From an uncultured Monoglobus sp. (GTDB lineage: Bacteria > Bacillota > Clostridia > Monoglobales > Monoglobaceae), in contig CANPWW010000005.1 of the NCBI GenBank assembly GCA_947585115.1, positions 1 through 60,430 of the forward strand: 60,430 bases of DNA, written 5' to 3'. Positions 16,981-25,021 of the stretch are shown here, in pieces. Made by a program: the position numbers and the translations under genes. How positions within the stretch are numbered: the stretch's first letter is position 1; each line of letters begins with the position of its first letter. The notes beneath the pieces are model-generated. The model searched no databases and was not told the DNA's origin. It was given only the letters and a program-made list of their open reading frames with translations.

Positions 16981-17154
16981 TGCCACGTAAATTTAATAAT
17001 CTACTTGATTTGATCGGTGTATTTTTGCATTTGGCAAAAATGTACGCTCTATTTTCGTATACCGATTAAATCAGGTTAGAAATTTGCGTGGCAGCAATCG
17101 GAGCTAAACATTTTTCGTGTGTGGTTCCGATTGAGACCACACACTTTTTATTTT
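16981..17154 (+). ncRNA. Highly structured leader RNA with terminal stem and terminator (candidate riboswitch or small RNA)
   Basis: The RNA opens with TGCCACGTAAATTT (16981-16994), which pairs over 14 positions (one G-U) with 17080-17093. Inside, 17001-17021 pairs with 17058-17079 (CTA/TAG, TTGATTT/AAATCAG, TCGGTGTA/TATACCGA), and within that TTTTTGC/GCAAAAA (17022-17028, 17034-17040) forms a further hairpin. After the closed domain, CAATCGGA (17095-17102) is complementary to TCCGATTG (17126-17133), which lies in the loop of the terminator hairpin. These two pairings are alternatives or form a pseudoknot. I do not recognise a known riboswitch, T-box or 6S consensus. It precedes a secreted BspA-like gene, whose ribosome site follows the terminator directly. 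It may be a cis-regulator or a free small RNA. Confidence 0.6.
17117..17154 (+). terminator. Intrinsic terminator between leader RNA and the BspA-like gene
   Basis: GTGTGTGG (17117-17124) and CCACACAC (17137-17144) form a perfect 8-base-pair stem followed by TTTTTATTTT. The ribosome site GGAGG (17155-17159) follows at once, so expression of the gene needs readthrough. Confidence 0.75.
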
Positions 17155-17168
17155 GGAGGTACATTTTT

Positions 17169-18737
17169 ATGAAAAAGGTTTTATGTTTTGTTTTATCATT
17201 AACAATGATCTGCGCGATGTTTACGTTTATGCCCGTAAATGCCGCGACAATAGTGGACAGCGGCACTTTTGGCGCAAACGGCAACAATTTGACTTGGACA
17301 CTTGATGATAAAGGAGTTCTAACAATCAGCGGTGTGGGCAGTATGGGAACGATGGTAGATCAACAGCCTTGGGGATACGTGCGAAGTAAGATTTTATCAG
17401 TTGTGATTCAATATGGTGTAACAGATGTTGGTGATTATGCATTTATAGACTATCCATTAAAAAGCGTGAAAATAGGTAATGGCATTACTTCTATTGGAAC
17501 TGCGGCGTTTTATTCTTGCAATAACCTAACAGACATAACTGTTGGCAACAGTATTAAAATTATCGGAGAGAGAGCGTTTGGAGATTGCACATCACTTGCA
17601 AAAATAGAAATCCCCGATAGCGTTGAATCTATTTGCAGCGAGGCATTTCTTGATTGCAGCGCCTTAAAAAATATAACAATAGGCAGCGGGGTCACGTCCA
17701 TTGACTCTCGTGCATTTTATAATACTGAATACTATAATAATAAAAATAACTGGACTAACGGTTTTTTATATATAAACAGTTGTTTAATTGAGGCCGAGAT
17801 GGATATAACGGAATGTATAATAAAAGAAGGCACTACATGTATAGCAGGCGGTGCTTTAGAATACTGTAACATGAAAACAATAACCATTCCCGCAAGCGTT
17901 ATTTCTCTTGAAAGTGCATTTGGTTACCTTGATAAATTAACGGACATATATGTATCTGAAAAAAATCAACATTACCGCTCGGAAAGCGGCGTTTTATTCG
18001 ATAAAAATATGACTACTTTAATTAAATATCCTCAAGGTAATACAAAAAGAAATTACATAATTCCCAGCAGCGTTGCGTTTATAAGAGAGTTCGCATTTAC
18101 TGGTTGTAACAACCTGATCAGTGTAACAATTCCTAAGGGTGTAACCTCTATACCGTATTGCACATTTCAAGTTTGCCACAATTTGAAATGTGTAGAAATA
18201 CCAAATAGTATTATATCTATTGAAAGATATGCATTTTTAAATTGTAATAGTCTTAGCGATATATATTATGGCGGAAATAAATCAGAATGGCAGGCGATTG
18301 AAATTAATAAATATGACTTTGGTAACGATTCCTTGCTGAACGCCGCGATCCACTATAATTCAGCAATGCCAAGCGAGGCAACGCCCACGTCAAAGCCGAC
18401 GCCGACACAAAAACCTACGCCTATTCCCACACAAAAGCCGACTCCAATACCGGAGGCAAAACCGACCGCAGACCCGAACGCGCCTTCGGTTGAGATCACC
18501 GAGGTATCTGATTATATTGTTACTGTAAAGGTCAATAATTGCGATGATTTTGACGCCCAAGTTATATTGGCGGTGTACAATAAAAACGGCGCGTTGATTG
18601 AAATGCAGAATTATTATAACTTCGGTGATGTAACGTTTTTCAGTGCAAACCTACAAAACGCGAACATAAAAGTAATGCTGTGGAGCGATACGGACAGCAT
18701 AAAGCCGCTGGCAGAATCCGTCGAAATAAGTTTGTAA
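17169..18737 (+). CDS. Secreted BspA-like leucine-rich-repeat protein
   Basis: The product has 522 residues. ATG 17169 has GGAGG 9 bases upstream; the frame continues upstream to 17088 but that part lies in the leader terminator. A signal peptide ends near PVNA-AT. Residues about 45-400 are treponemal/BspA-type LRR_5 repeats (for example GNGITSIGTAAFYSCNNLTDI, KIEIPDSVESICSEAFLDCSALKNI). These surface repeats commonly bind host or bacterial partners. A Pro/Thr/Lys linker (TPTQKPTPIPTQKP) leads to an 80-residue C-terminal beta domain ending IKVMLWSDTDSIKPL, shared with the subtilisin. No SLH or sortase signal is seen. The gene is much AT-richer than its neighbours, suggesting transfer. Transcription passes a structured leader and terminator. 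Confidence 0.82.
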   Translation: MKKVLCFVLSLTMICAMFTFMPVNAATIVDSGTFGANGNNLTWTLDDKGVLTISGVGSMGTMVDQQPWGYVRSKILSVVIQYGVTDVGDYAFIDYPLKSVKIGNGITSIGTAAFYSCNNLTDITVGNSIKIIGERAFGDCTSLAKIEIPDSVESICSEAFLDCSALKNITIGSGVTSIDSRAFYNTEYYNNKNNWTNGFLYINSCLIEAEMDITECIIKEGTTCIAGGALEYCNMKTITIPASVISLESAFGYLDKLTDIYVSEKNQHYRSESGVLFDKNMTTLIKYPQGNTKRNYIIPSSVAFIREFAFTGCNNLISVTIPKGVTSIPYCTFQVCHNLKCVEIPNSIISIERYAFLNCNSLSDIYYGGNKSEWQAIEINKYDFGNDSLLNAAIHYNSAMPSEATPTSKPTPTQKPTPIPTQKPTPIPEAKPTADPNAPSVEITEVSDYIVTVKVNNCDDFDAQVILAVYNKNGALIEMQNYYNFGDVTFFSANLQNANIKVMLWSDTDSIKPLAESVEISL

Positions 18738-18765
18738 AAAATTTAATTATTCCCAATTAAATTCG

Positions 18766-18916
18766 AAGGGCGGGCGGCCGAGGTCGTCCGCCCCTACGGT
18801 GTTTTGCGTACTTTGGTTGTAGGGGACGACGACCCCGGCGTCCCACCCTAGTCCCTAGTTGCTAATCACGAGTACCTGTGTTAGCACCTCTCCCTCCCCG
18901 GAGGGCGAAGCAAACA
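18766..18916. repeat. Intergenic palindromic repeat, GGGCGG...CCGCCCCTAC type
   Basis: GGGCGG-CCGAGGTCG-TCCGCCCCTAC, then GTAGGGGACGACGACCCCGGCGTCCC, followed by CTAGTTGCTAATCACGAG and CTCCCTCCCCGGAGGG. Related pieces are at 22.56 kb and 59.71 kb. It fills the space between two convergent genes. Confidence 0.6.
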
Positions 18917-18934
18917 GGTGGTAGCCTGCGGTTA

Positions 18935-19327
18935 TTATGAAAGCCAATTATTTTCTACTTCGGTTCTCAGTTTTTTAAACAGAGAAAGATAGGTTTTTCT
19001 TGTGTTCCGAATTATGGATTCGGCGATCTTTTCGTTATATGAATGAGCTACGTTGTTGCGGTCGCCGAGCAGGTCAAGCCACGCCTGCTCATCGCTTATC
19101 ATGCCCGCTGAAAAAGCGGTTTTTATAACCGTTCTCGGCGAACCCGTCGCGCTTTCGCTGTAGCCGTGATAACTCAGCAGTTCTTTCATCATTTTCCACG
19201 CCTGATCGAAGGTTATCTCAAAAAGCCCTACCAGTCCCGCCATGGTTACCGGCGGATAGGGCGGCTCTATGTCGGACGCGCCCGCCAGATTTTCATACGC
19301 TTTGACAAAGTTTTCATACTTTTTCAT
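18935..19327 (-). CDS. HEPN-domain protein (HI0074 family), toxin half of a HEPN/MNT module
   Basis: The protein has 130 residues, an all-helical HEPN domain of the nucleotidyltransferase substrate-binding (HI0074) type. It carries the R-x4-H motif RNNVAH (about 94-99), the catalytic ribonuclease motif of HEPN toxins. Family partners are small MNT nucleotidyltransferases that neutralise the HEPN protein by adding AMP groups to a tyrosine (type VII toxin-antitoxin, established knowledge); SYNE after the motif contains such a Tyr. Here the upstream partner survives only as a short 3' stub overlapping the start (19314-19402). The toxin frame is intact, so its control is unclear. A repeat lies downstream. 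Confidence 0.82.
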   Translation of the reverse strand: MKKYENFVKAYENLAGASDIEPPYPPVTMAGLVGLFEITFDQAWKMMKELLSYHGYSESATGSPRTVIKTAFSAGMISDEQAWLDLLGDRNNVAHSYNEKIAESIIRNTRKTYLSLFKKLRTEVENNWLS

Positions 19328-19402
19328 AAATCACAACTCCCTCTTTGCTTATCGATTCAAGCAAGTCGTCCTGCACGGATATGGCCGGAAAAATCAACTT
19401 AA
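19314..19402 (-). pseudogene. 3' remnant of an MNT nucleotidyltransferase (antitoxin) gene
   Basis: In the minus-strand frame ending TGA at 19314-19316, the last codons read SVQDDLLESISKEGVVIYEKV, the usual C-terminus of MNT antitoxins, and overlap the HEPN start by 14 bases as in intact modules. Upstream of about 19402 the sequence turns into A/T-only tracts with no catalytic GSR-x-DxD core anywhere near. The gene is therefore truncated at its 5' side. Confidence 0.55.
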
Positions 19403-19669
19403 AAAAGAAAAAATAAAAAAATTTTGAATTTTTTTAAAAATTCGGGAACTTTTTTGCCACGGCAGTCGTCATATATAGTGAATGGCTGTTATATGATAGA
19501 CTTTGGGTTTGTTCCGGCGGCGGTTTGTCCGCCGCGGAACCGACCCGGAACATAATTTTTATAGCGGCCGAAAAGCAACTACTGATTAAAACGTTATTTG
19601 ATCAGCGGTTACAAAAAGGGTCGTTTTTTGTTTTGTAATAAAAATTATTTGAAAGAGGTGTTTTGGAAA
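19395..19669. other. Intergenic leader region of the large SLH gene
   Basis: The stretch starts with A/T tracts including the palindrome GAATTTTTTTAAAAATTC (about 19425-19442), the breakpoint of the MNT remnant. Further on is a strong hairpin GTTCCGGCGGCGG/CCGCCGCGGAAC (about 19513-19543) and ACTGATTAAAACGTTATTTGATCAG (about 19580-19604). No gene is seen. A promoter probably lies near TATATAGT/TATGAT at 19472-19498 but no good -35 is visible. Confidence 0.4.
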
Positions 19670-22489
19670 ATGAAACTTAACGATTCAAAAAACTTGCTTA
19701 AACGATTATCACTGATGCTTGTTATTACCGTGATCGCGTCGATCTTATCCTGCGGCGCGGCTCTCGCCGAGGCCGATGGGGCCGCGGTTATCGGAGACAC
19801 GGTGTACCCCACGCTCAAGGCGGCGATCGAGAGCGCCAAGGACGGCGACGTTATAAAGCCCGCGCGGGGCTCGGCCGTTATCGACAGCGGCTGCGAGGCG
19901 GCGCTTTCGGGAAACGCCGAGGTGCGCGGCTTCACGTTCCGCGACGGCGGATATCTTAAAGTCACCGGAAATCACGACTTCGCGTTAAAAGACTGCGTTT
20001 TCGCGGCGCAAAAGCCGTTCACCGCGACAGGCGCGGCGATCCCCGTGTCGCTGGCCGTCACCGGAAGGCTGACCGTCACCGGGAACGACTTTTCAAAGGC
20101 GGCCGACGGGGCGTATTACAACTGCGTCGAGAGCGGCTACGGCGGACAGTACCGCGTGAAAAACGGCAGCTCGTTTTCAAACAACAAGTTCGGCAACGTG
20201 CCGGGCAGCGCGATAAGCGTGTTTGCCGTGGACTCAAACGCGAATATCAGCATATCGGGCAACAGCTTCAAAAGCTGCTCAAATCCCGTGCTGCTGGGTA
20301 ACATGAGATACGAGAAGGTCGCCGCCGCCTTTGACATGAAGAACAACTCAAAGACCGCCGAGGCGGGGTTCGTGACGCTCAACGACAACGGCGCGGACAA
20401 ACACGAGATATTCACGGGCTACACGATAAAGATAACCAACTTAAAGTGCGGCGCGTCTCAGACGATCGCCGCCGACAACGAGCCCCATCAATACATAGTA
20501 AACAGCAGAGGCGTTATAAATCCTCCCGATAACATGCCAACGGTCGTATTTGACACCGTACAATCGCCCTCCGCGTCCGCGGAGGCTGAAATTCCCCCGA
20601 CCGAGGCAACCGTGACGCCCGCTGTCACACCCGAGGGCGGCGCGGAAAGCGCCGCTCCGACGGAACTTCCGACCGCGCTTCCCGCGGCTGTTCCCACAGC
20701 CGTGCCGACGGCCGTACCCACAGAGGCGCCGTCCGCCGAGCCGACTCTCGAGCCCGCTCCCGAGATCAGCGAGGAGCCGAGCGCCGAGCCGTCAGCCTCA
20801 CCCGAGGCTTCGGAAACGCCGAGCGCGTCGGCCGAACCTGAGGCGACCGAGACGCCCGCGCCCCTGCGCACGGTCACGGTCCTCGCGTCAAGCGATATTA
20901 CGGCCGTCACGCTCACGGATAAAAACGATCCCTCGAACTCTCTGAAACTCATGAAGGACGAGGCAGACGGCGCGTTTAAAGGCGCGGTCAGGGACGGATA
21001 TTACAGGATCACCGCCGAGGCCGCAGAGGGCAAAGAGGTCGATCTCAAAAACAGCAGTCTGACGATTTTGGTGCGCGGCGAGGACGCGTCCGCGGCAGTC
21101 GCGACGACCGAGGAGGGAAAGATCGCCAAGATCGCGATCAGCTCGCCTCCGGCAAAGCTGACATACAGAGAGGGCGAGAAATTCGACCCCGCGGGTCTTG
21201 AGCTCACCGTGACATACAACGATGAAGACACGCCGCCCGCTATTGTCAAATACGGCGACAGCGCCGCGAATGGCTTCGCCTTTGTGCCCAATCTCGACGC
21301 CGCACTGCCGAATTCCAACCCCTATGACACCGGCAGGACGATGACCGTTATATACGGCAACAGAGCGGCTGAGATAACTCTTGACTATATCCTGGGCTCG
21401 GCCGCGGCATACGTGACCGCCCCCGATGTCAACAAGATCGCGGACAGCGCCGCGACTGTTCCCGAAAACGCCTGCTACACGACCGCCGAGGCGGTCTGGA
21501 GCCCGACGATATATCCGGGAAGCAACTTTAACTACGGCACCGCGTATCATGTGACGGTCGAATTCACAGCCAAGGACGGCTTCACGTTCTCAAACACCGA
21601 GGACAGACCCACGGAGGCCACCGTGAACGACAGGCCCGCCTCGGTCGAGAATATCAGCGCGGACGGCAAAAAGCTCACCGCCGTATATCTGTTCCCAAAA
21701 ACATACATGCCCGGCGGATCACTCGGCAACTCGAACTTCTCAACGAGCGAGAGCACACCGAGGCCCACGACCAAGCCCGCGCTCAACACCTACGACCACT
21801 TCGCGTATATCGTGGGCTACCCCGACGGAAAGATAAGACCCGAGAACAACATCACCAGAGACGAGGTGGCGACCATCTTCTTCCGCCTCCTGACCGACAA
21901 CACACGCGACATATACTGGACGAGGGTCAACCACTATATCGACGTTCCCGAGGACCTGTGGTCGAACAACGCCATATCGACGCTTACCAACGCGGGGATT
22001 TTAGGCGGCGACGGCACGGCCTACTTCAGGCCCGCCGACTACATCACCCGAGCCGAGTTTGCCGCGATAGCCGCCAGATTCAGCGACGCGGTCTCAAGCG
22101 GAAGCGGCAAGTTCAAGGACGTGAACGGCCACTGGTCGGAGGAATACGTGGAGATAGCCGCCGAGGAAGGATGGATACAGGGCTACGAGGACGGCACCTT
22201 CAAGCCTGACCAAAACATAACCCGCGCCGAGGCGATGACAATCGTCAACAATGTGCTTGAGAGAAAGGTGCACGCCAGCGGTCTGATTTCCGGCATGGCA
22301 ACATGGTCGGACAACAGGAACACAAGCGAGTGGTACTACGCCGCGGTGCAGGAAGCGACCAACACCCACAACTACAAGCGCTCGCGCAACACCGAGTACG
22401 AGACATGGACCGAGATAGGCGACAACCCCGACTGGGTAAAGCTGGAGCAGCAATGGTCCTCCTCCGGCAGCGCCGGTAGCATAAATTAA
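19670..22489 (+). CDS. Large S-layer (SLH) protein with beta-helix-like and Ig-like domains
   Basis: The protein has 939 residues from ATG 19670 (AGAGGTG 9 bases upstream). The signal peptide ends near AALA-EA. Residues about 30-260 have short repeated turns (FRDGGYLKVTGN, GRLTVTGNDFS, ANISISGNSFKSC) typical of a right-handed parallel beta-helix. A long low-complexity linker of Ala-Pro-Thr-Ser-Glu (about 290-410) follows. Residues about 480-590 match an Ig-like (Big_3) domain (LTYREGEKFDPAGLELTVTY). A further beta domain comes next, then three SLH repeats (about 700-900; YIVGYPDGKIRPENNITRDE, GGDGTAYFRPADYITRAEFA, GWIQGYEDGTFKPDQNITRAEA). It is probably a structural or adhesive surface protein; no catalytic motif is seen. 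A strong terminator follows. Confidence 0.82.
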   Translation: MKLNDSKNLLKRLSLMLVITVIASILSCGAALAEADGAAVIGDTVYPTLKAAIESAKDGDVIKPARGSAVIDSGCEAALSGNAEVRGFTFRDGGYLKVTGNHDFALKDCVFAAQKPFTATGAAIPVSLAVTGRLTVTGNDFSKAADGAYYNCVESGYGGQYRVKNGSSFSNNKFGNVPGSAISVFAVDSNANISISGNSFKSCSNPVLLGNMRYEKVAAAFDMKNNSKTAEAGFVTLNDNGADKHEIFTGYTIKITNLKCGASQTIAADNEPHQYIVNSRGVINPPDNMPTVVFDTVQSPSASAEAEIPPTEATVTPAVTPEGGAESAAPTELPTALPAAVPTAVPTAVPTEAPSAEPTLEPAPEISEEPSAEPSASPEASETPSASAEPEATETPAPLRTVTVLASSDITAVTLTDKNDPSNSLKLMKDEADGAFKGAVRDGYYRITAEAAEGKEVDLKNSSLTILVRGEDASAAVATTEEGKIAKIAISSPPAKLTYREGEKFDPAGLELTVTYNDEDTPPAIVKYGDSAANGFAFVPNLDAALPNSNPYDTGRTMTVIYGNRAAEITLDYILGSAAAYVTAPDVNKIADSAATVPENACYTTAEAVWSPTIYPGSNFNYGTAYHVTVEFTAKDGFTFSNTEDRPTEATVNDRPASVENISADGKKLTAVYLFPKTYMPGGSLGNSNFSTSESTPRPTTKPALNTYDHFAYIVGYPDGKIRPENNITRDEVATIFFRLLTDNTRDIYWTRVNHYIDVPEDLWSNNAISTLTNAGILGGDGTAYFRPADYITRAEFAAIAARFSDAVSSGSGKFKDVNGHWSEEYVEIAAEEGWIQGYEDGTFKPDQNITRAEAMTIVNNVLERKVHASGLISGMATWSDNRNTSEWYYAAVQEATNTHNYKRSRNTEYETWTEIGDNPDWVKLEQQWSSSGSAGSIN

Positions 22490-22497
22490 ATAAAATA

Positions 22498-22526
22498 CCC
22501 CTCCTTCAAAAGGAGGGGATATTTTT
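22498..22526 (+). terminator. Terminator of the large SLH gene
   Basis: CCCCTCCTT (22498-22506) and AAGGAGGGG (22510-22518) form a perfect 9-base-pair stem with a 3-base loop, followed by ATATTTTTC. Confidence 0.8.
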
Positions 22527-22552
22527 CATATAAATGAATTTTTCCAAAACCG

Positions 22553-22606
22553 TAGGGGCGGATATCATCCGCCCGTCCTATTCGCTAATCACTACGTTTA
22601 TATAAA
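22553..22606. repeat. Intergenic repeat, GTAGGGGCGGAT...ATCCGCCC plus AATCACTACG tract
   Basis: The palindrome GGGCGGATATCATCCGCCC is followed by CTATTCGCTAATCACTACGTTTATATA. On the minus strand the ACGTAGTGATTAGCGAATAG tract starts right after the TAA stop of the ECF fusion gene. Confidence 0.65.
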
Positions 22607-25021
22607 CGAATTTTTTTCTTTTAGAAGAAGGCCGTATTTTTTCTTTACTCTGTCGAGTTTGCTCAGCATGGGCTTTGCCAGCAGGGCAAGGAAGATCACG
22701 GTCGAAAGGCCGTGTATCGCGTCAAAGGGCAGGCCCGTCAGGTAGCACGCGGCGAGGGCCGCGCCGTTTATCTCGCTGCCGGCCATGATAAGCGACGCCG
22801 GGTTCATTATCCCGCCGTACACGATCACCGTCGTCAGAAACCCGAACACGCACACCGGAACGGGCGTTTTGGGCAGCGCCTCTTTTTTATACATAAATCC
22901 GGCCAGCAGTCCGACCGCGCCCATCGTCAGCATCTGCCAGGGCGTCCACGGTCCCTGACCCACGAACATGTTTGACACGAACGCGGTTATCACGCCGATC
23001 ATAAAACCCCGCTGGCTCCCGAGCGCCATGCCCGCGATTATGATTATCGCCAGCGTTGGCTTGAACTGCGGCACCATGTAAAACGCGACTCTGCCGACCA
23101 CCGCCAGCGCGCACAGCACCGATATCGTCACAAGCTCGCGCGCTTTGGGCTTTCGCCCCTCGAACATGATGACAAACGGCAGTATCGCCAGAATGATAAG
23201 CGCCGCGCTGATGTAGTAATACGGTCTGCTCGGGATATATTTTGTTCCTAAAAATATCACAAGCGGCATCAGCAGCACCGAGAGTATCGAAAAGAAAACC
23301 GAGCCTTTGGCCGCGCCGTCCGACATGGTGCCGCTTTTTATCCGCTCCATTTTTTCGGTATCGAGCGGCTGCGTTTTTTTCGGCGCCTTGGGCTTCGCGT
23401 CAGTCGGCGCGGGGGAGCCGCCTATGGCGTATATCACGTCGTCGGCCGTGATGGCGTCGTCTATGATATGCCTCGAAATGCGGTTGGCCGCGGTGGTGTA
23501 GAAATTATTGCCCGAGAAGAACGCGCGGGGCTCGTCCTTTGATATTATCTCGCCGTCGAACAAAAACGCGCAGTTGTCGGCGTAGGACGCGCAGAACTCA
23601 ATGTCGTGGGAAACCATGATTATCGAGATGCCGCGGAGCTTGAGGCTCAGCAGTATGCCCGCCAGCTTTTTCTTAAAGTGGGCGTCGAGGCCCTTTGTTG
23701 GCTCGTCCAGCAGCAGTATTCTCGGCCGCCTCAGCAGCACCTTCGCCAGAGCCGCGCGCTGCTGCTCGCCACCCGACAGGTCGTAGGGGTGCATATAAAG
23801 AAGATCGTTTAGGTCGCACAGCTTTATCACGCTGTGGAGATAGCTGTCGTCCTTGAGCGACACGCCCTGCATCAGATCGTCGGCCACGGTGTCTTTCTCG
23901 AATATGGTGGTGGGATCCTGCGGCAGCAGGCACACGCGGTTGCCCATGTCGTAGACCTTGCCGCGGTAGGGCGTGTTGTTGCCCGAGAGTATGGACAAAA
24001 ACGTGGTCTTGCCCACACCGGTGCTGCCCACAAGCGCCTGCCACTCGCCGCTGTGCAGCGTCAGCGATATGTTTTTCAGTATGTCGTTTTCGCGTTTTTC
24101 GTACCTGAACCAGATATTTTTCGCGGCCAGCACGGTCTCGTCGGTCTTATAGCCGAGCTTTTTCACCGGGACGGGCCTTATTTTTTTGTTTTTGACGTAT
24201 TCGCTTATCCACTCCCTGCCCTCGCGGACCGTGAGGGGACAGTTCTTGCCGCTGTCCACCGAGGCGAAAATGCGCGCCGGGGTCGGCATGGCGAGAAACA
24301 TCTCGCTGCCCTCGTTTCTAAGCTGCATTATAACGTTTCTCGGCTCGTTGTCGGCTATGATCCTGCCGTCCTCCATGACGATCATGCGGTCGGATATCGG
24401 CACTACCTCCTCGAGATTGTGGGCGGATATAAGTATCGCTGTGCCGAACTCAAGATTTATCTTGAGAAGCATCTGCATAAAGTCTCCCGCCGAGATCGGG
24501 TCAAGCTGCGCCGTGGGCTCGTCCAGTATAAGTATTTTCGGCTCAAGCACCATGACCGACGCCAGGCTCAACAGCTGGCGCTGACCGCCCGACAGGGTGG
24601 CCGTGTCGCGGTAGAACCAGGACTGCAGCCCGAAAAAGCTTGCCATTTCCGAGACCCTCAGGCGGATCTCGTCGGTATCGTAACCCAGACTCTCAAGTCC
24701 GAACGCCATCTCGTGCCAGACCTTGTCGGTCACTATCTGACTCTCGGCCTTTTGCATAACAAAGCCGATGTCCGACGCCTGGACCTCGGGCGGGACCTTG
24801 TCAAGCTCCGCACCGCGGAACTTGACCGAGCCCGAGCGGTAGCCGCCGGGCAATAGGCTTGTTTTGAGCTGTTTTAAAAGGCTGGTCTTTCCGCAGCCCG
24901 ATTTTCCGCACAGGGTTATGAACTCTCCGCTGCGTATATCAAAGCTGATATCCCGCAGGGCGAAGCCGTTCCGCCCGTTGGTGTAGGAAAAGTTCAGATC
25001 CTTGATCGAAAATAGTTCCAT
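22598..25021 (-). CDS. ECF transporter fusion: two EcfA ATPases joined to an S component
   Basis: The protein has 807 residues from ATG 25021 (GGAGGATATAAA upstream). ATPase 1: Walker A GKSGCGKT (39-45), signature LSGGQ (144-148), Walker B ILILDEP (about 164-170). ATPase 2: Walker A GSTGVGKT (333-340), signature LSGGE (about 416), Walker B ILLLDEP (about 437). After a linker rich in Lys and Pro (about 540-565) comes a membrane domain (about 575-800) with about eight hydrophobic helices. Its second part (ELVTISVLCALAVVGRVAF, GMALGSQRGFMIGVITAF) looks like an ECF substrate-binding S component. Usually EcfA1, EcfA2 and S are separate; joining all three in one chain is unusual. EcfT overlaps its start by 28 bases. 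The vitamin is not proven; the neighbours point to cobalamin or a related corrinoid. Confidence 0.85.
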   Translation of the reverse strand: MELFSIKDLNFSYTNGRNGFALRDISFDIRSGEFITLCGKSGCGKTSLLKQLKTSLLPGGYRSGSVKFRGAELDKVPPEVQASDIGFVMQKAESQIVTDKVWHEMAFGLESLGYDTDEIRLRVSEMASFFGLQSWFYRDTATLSGGQRQLLSLASVMVLEPKILILDEPTAQLDPISAGDFMQMLLKINLEFGTAILISAHNLEEVVPISDRMIVMEDGRIIADNEPRNVIMQLRNEGSEMFLAMPTPARIFASVDSGKNCPLTVREGREWISEYVKNKKIRPVPVKKLGYKTDETVLAAKNIWFRYEKRENDILKNISLTLHSGEWQALVGSTGVGKTTFLSILSGNNTPYRGKVYDMGNRVCLLPQDPTTIFEKDTVADDLMQGVSLKDDSYLHSVIKLCDLNDLLYMHPYDLSGGEQQRAALAKVLLRRPRILLLDEPTKGLDAHFKKKLAGILLSLKLRGISIIMVSHDIEFCASYADNCAFLFDGEIISKDEPRAFFSGNNFYTTAANRISRHIIDDAITADDVIYAIGGSPAPTDAKPKAPKKTQPLDTEKMERIKSGTMSDGAAKGSVFFSILSVLLMPLVIFLGTKYIPSRPYYYISAALIILAILPFVIMFEGRKPKARELVTISVLCALAVVGRVAFYMVPQFKPTLAIIIIAGMALGSQRGFMIGVITAFVSNMFVGQGPWTPWQMLTMGAVGLLAGFMYKKEALPKTPVPVCVFGFLTTVIVYGGIMNPASLIMAGSEINGAALAACYLTGLPFDAIHGLSTVIFLALLAKPMLSKLDRVKKKYGLLLKEKNSFI

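Noticed and set aside
16981-17154. 6S RNA
   Set aside because: The long interrupted hairpin is reminiscent, but the central bubble is not of the right size and the RNA is joined to a terminator with alternative pairing next to a coding gene. I could not settle this without a covariance search.
17088-17168. Upstream extension of the BspA-like gene to an earlier start
   Set aside because: The extra codons cover the leader terminator hairpin and no ribosome site precedes them; ATG 17169 has GGAGG and a perfect signal peptide.
23834-24856. Long plus-strand frame of 340 codons opposite the ECF ATPases
   Set aside because: It is the mirror of a well-supported ATPase gene; no ribosome site and unlikely residue composition. 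Same for 27925-29016 and 33297-34223.
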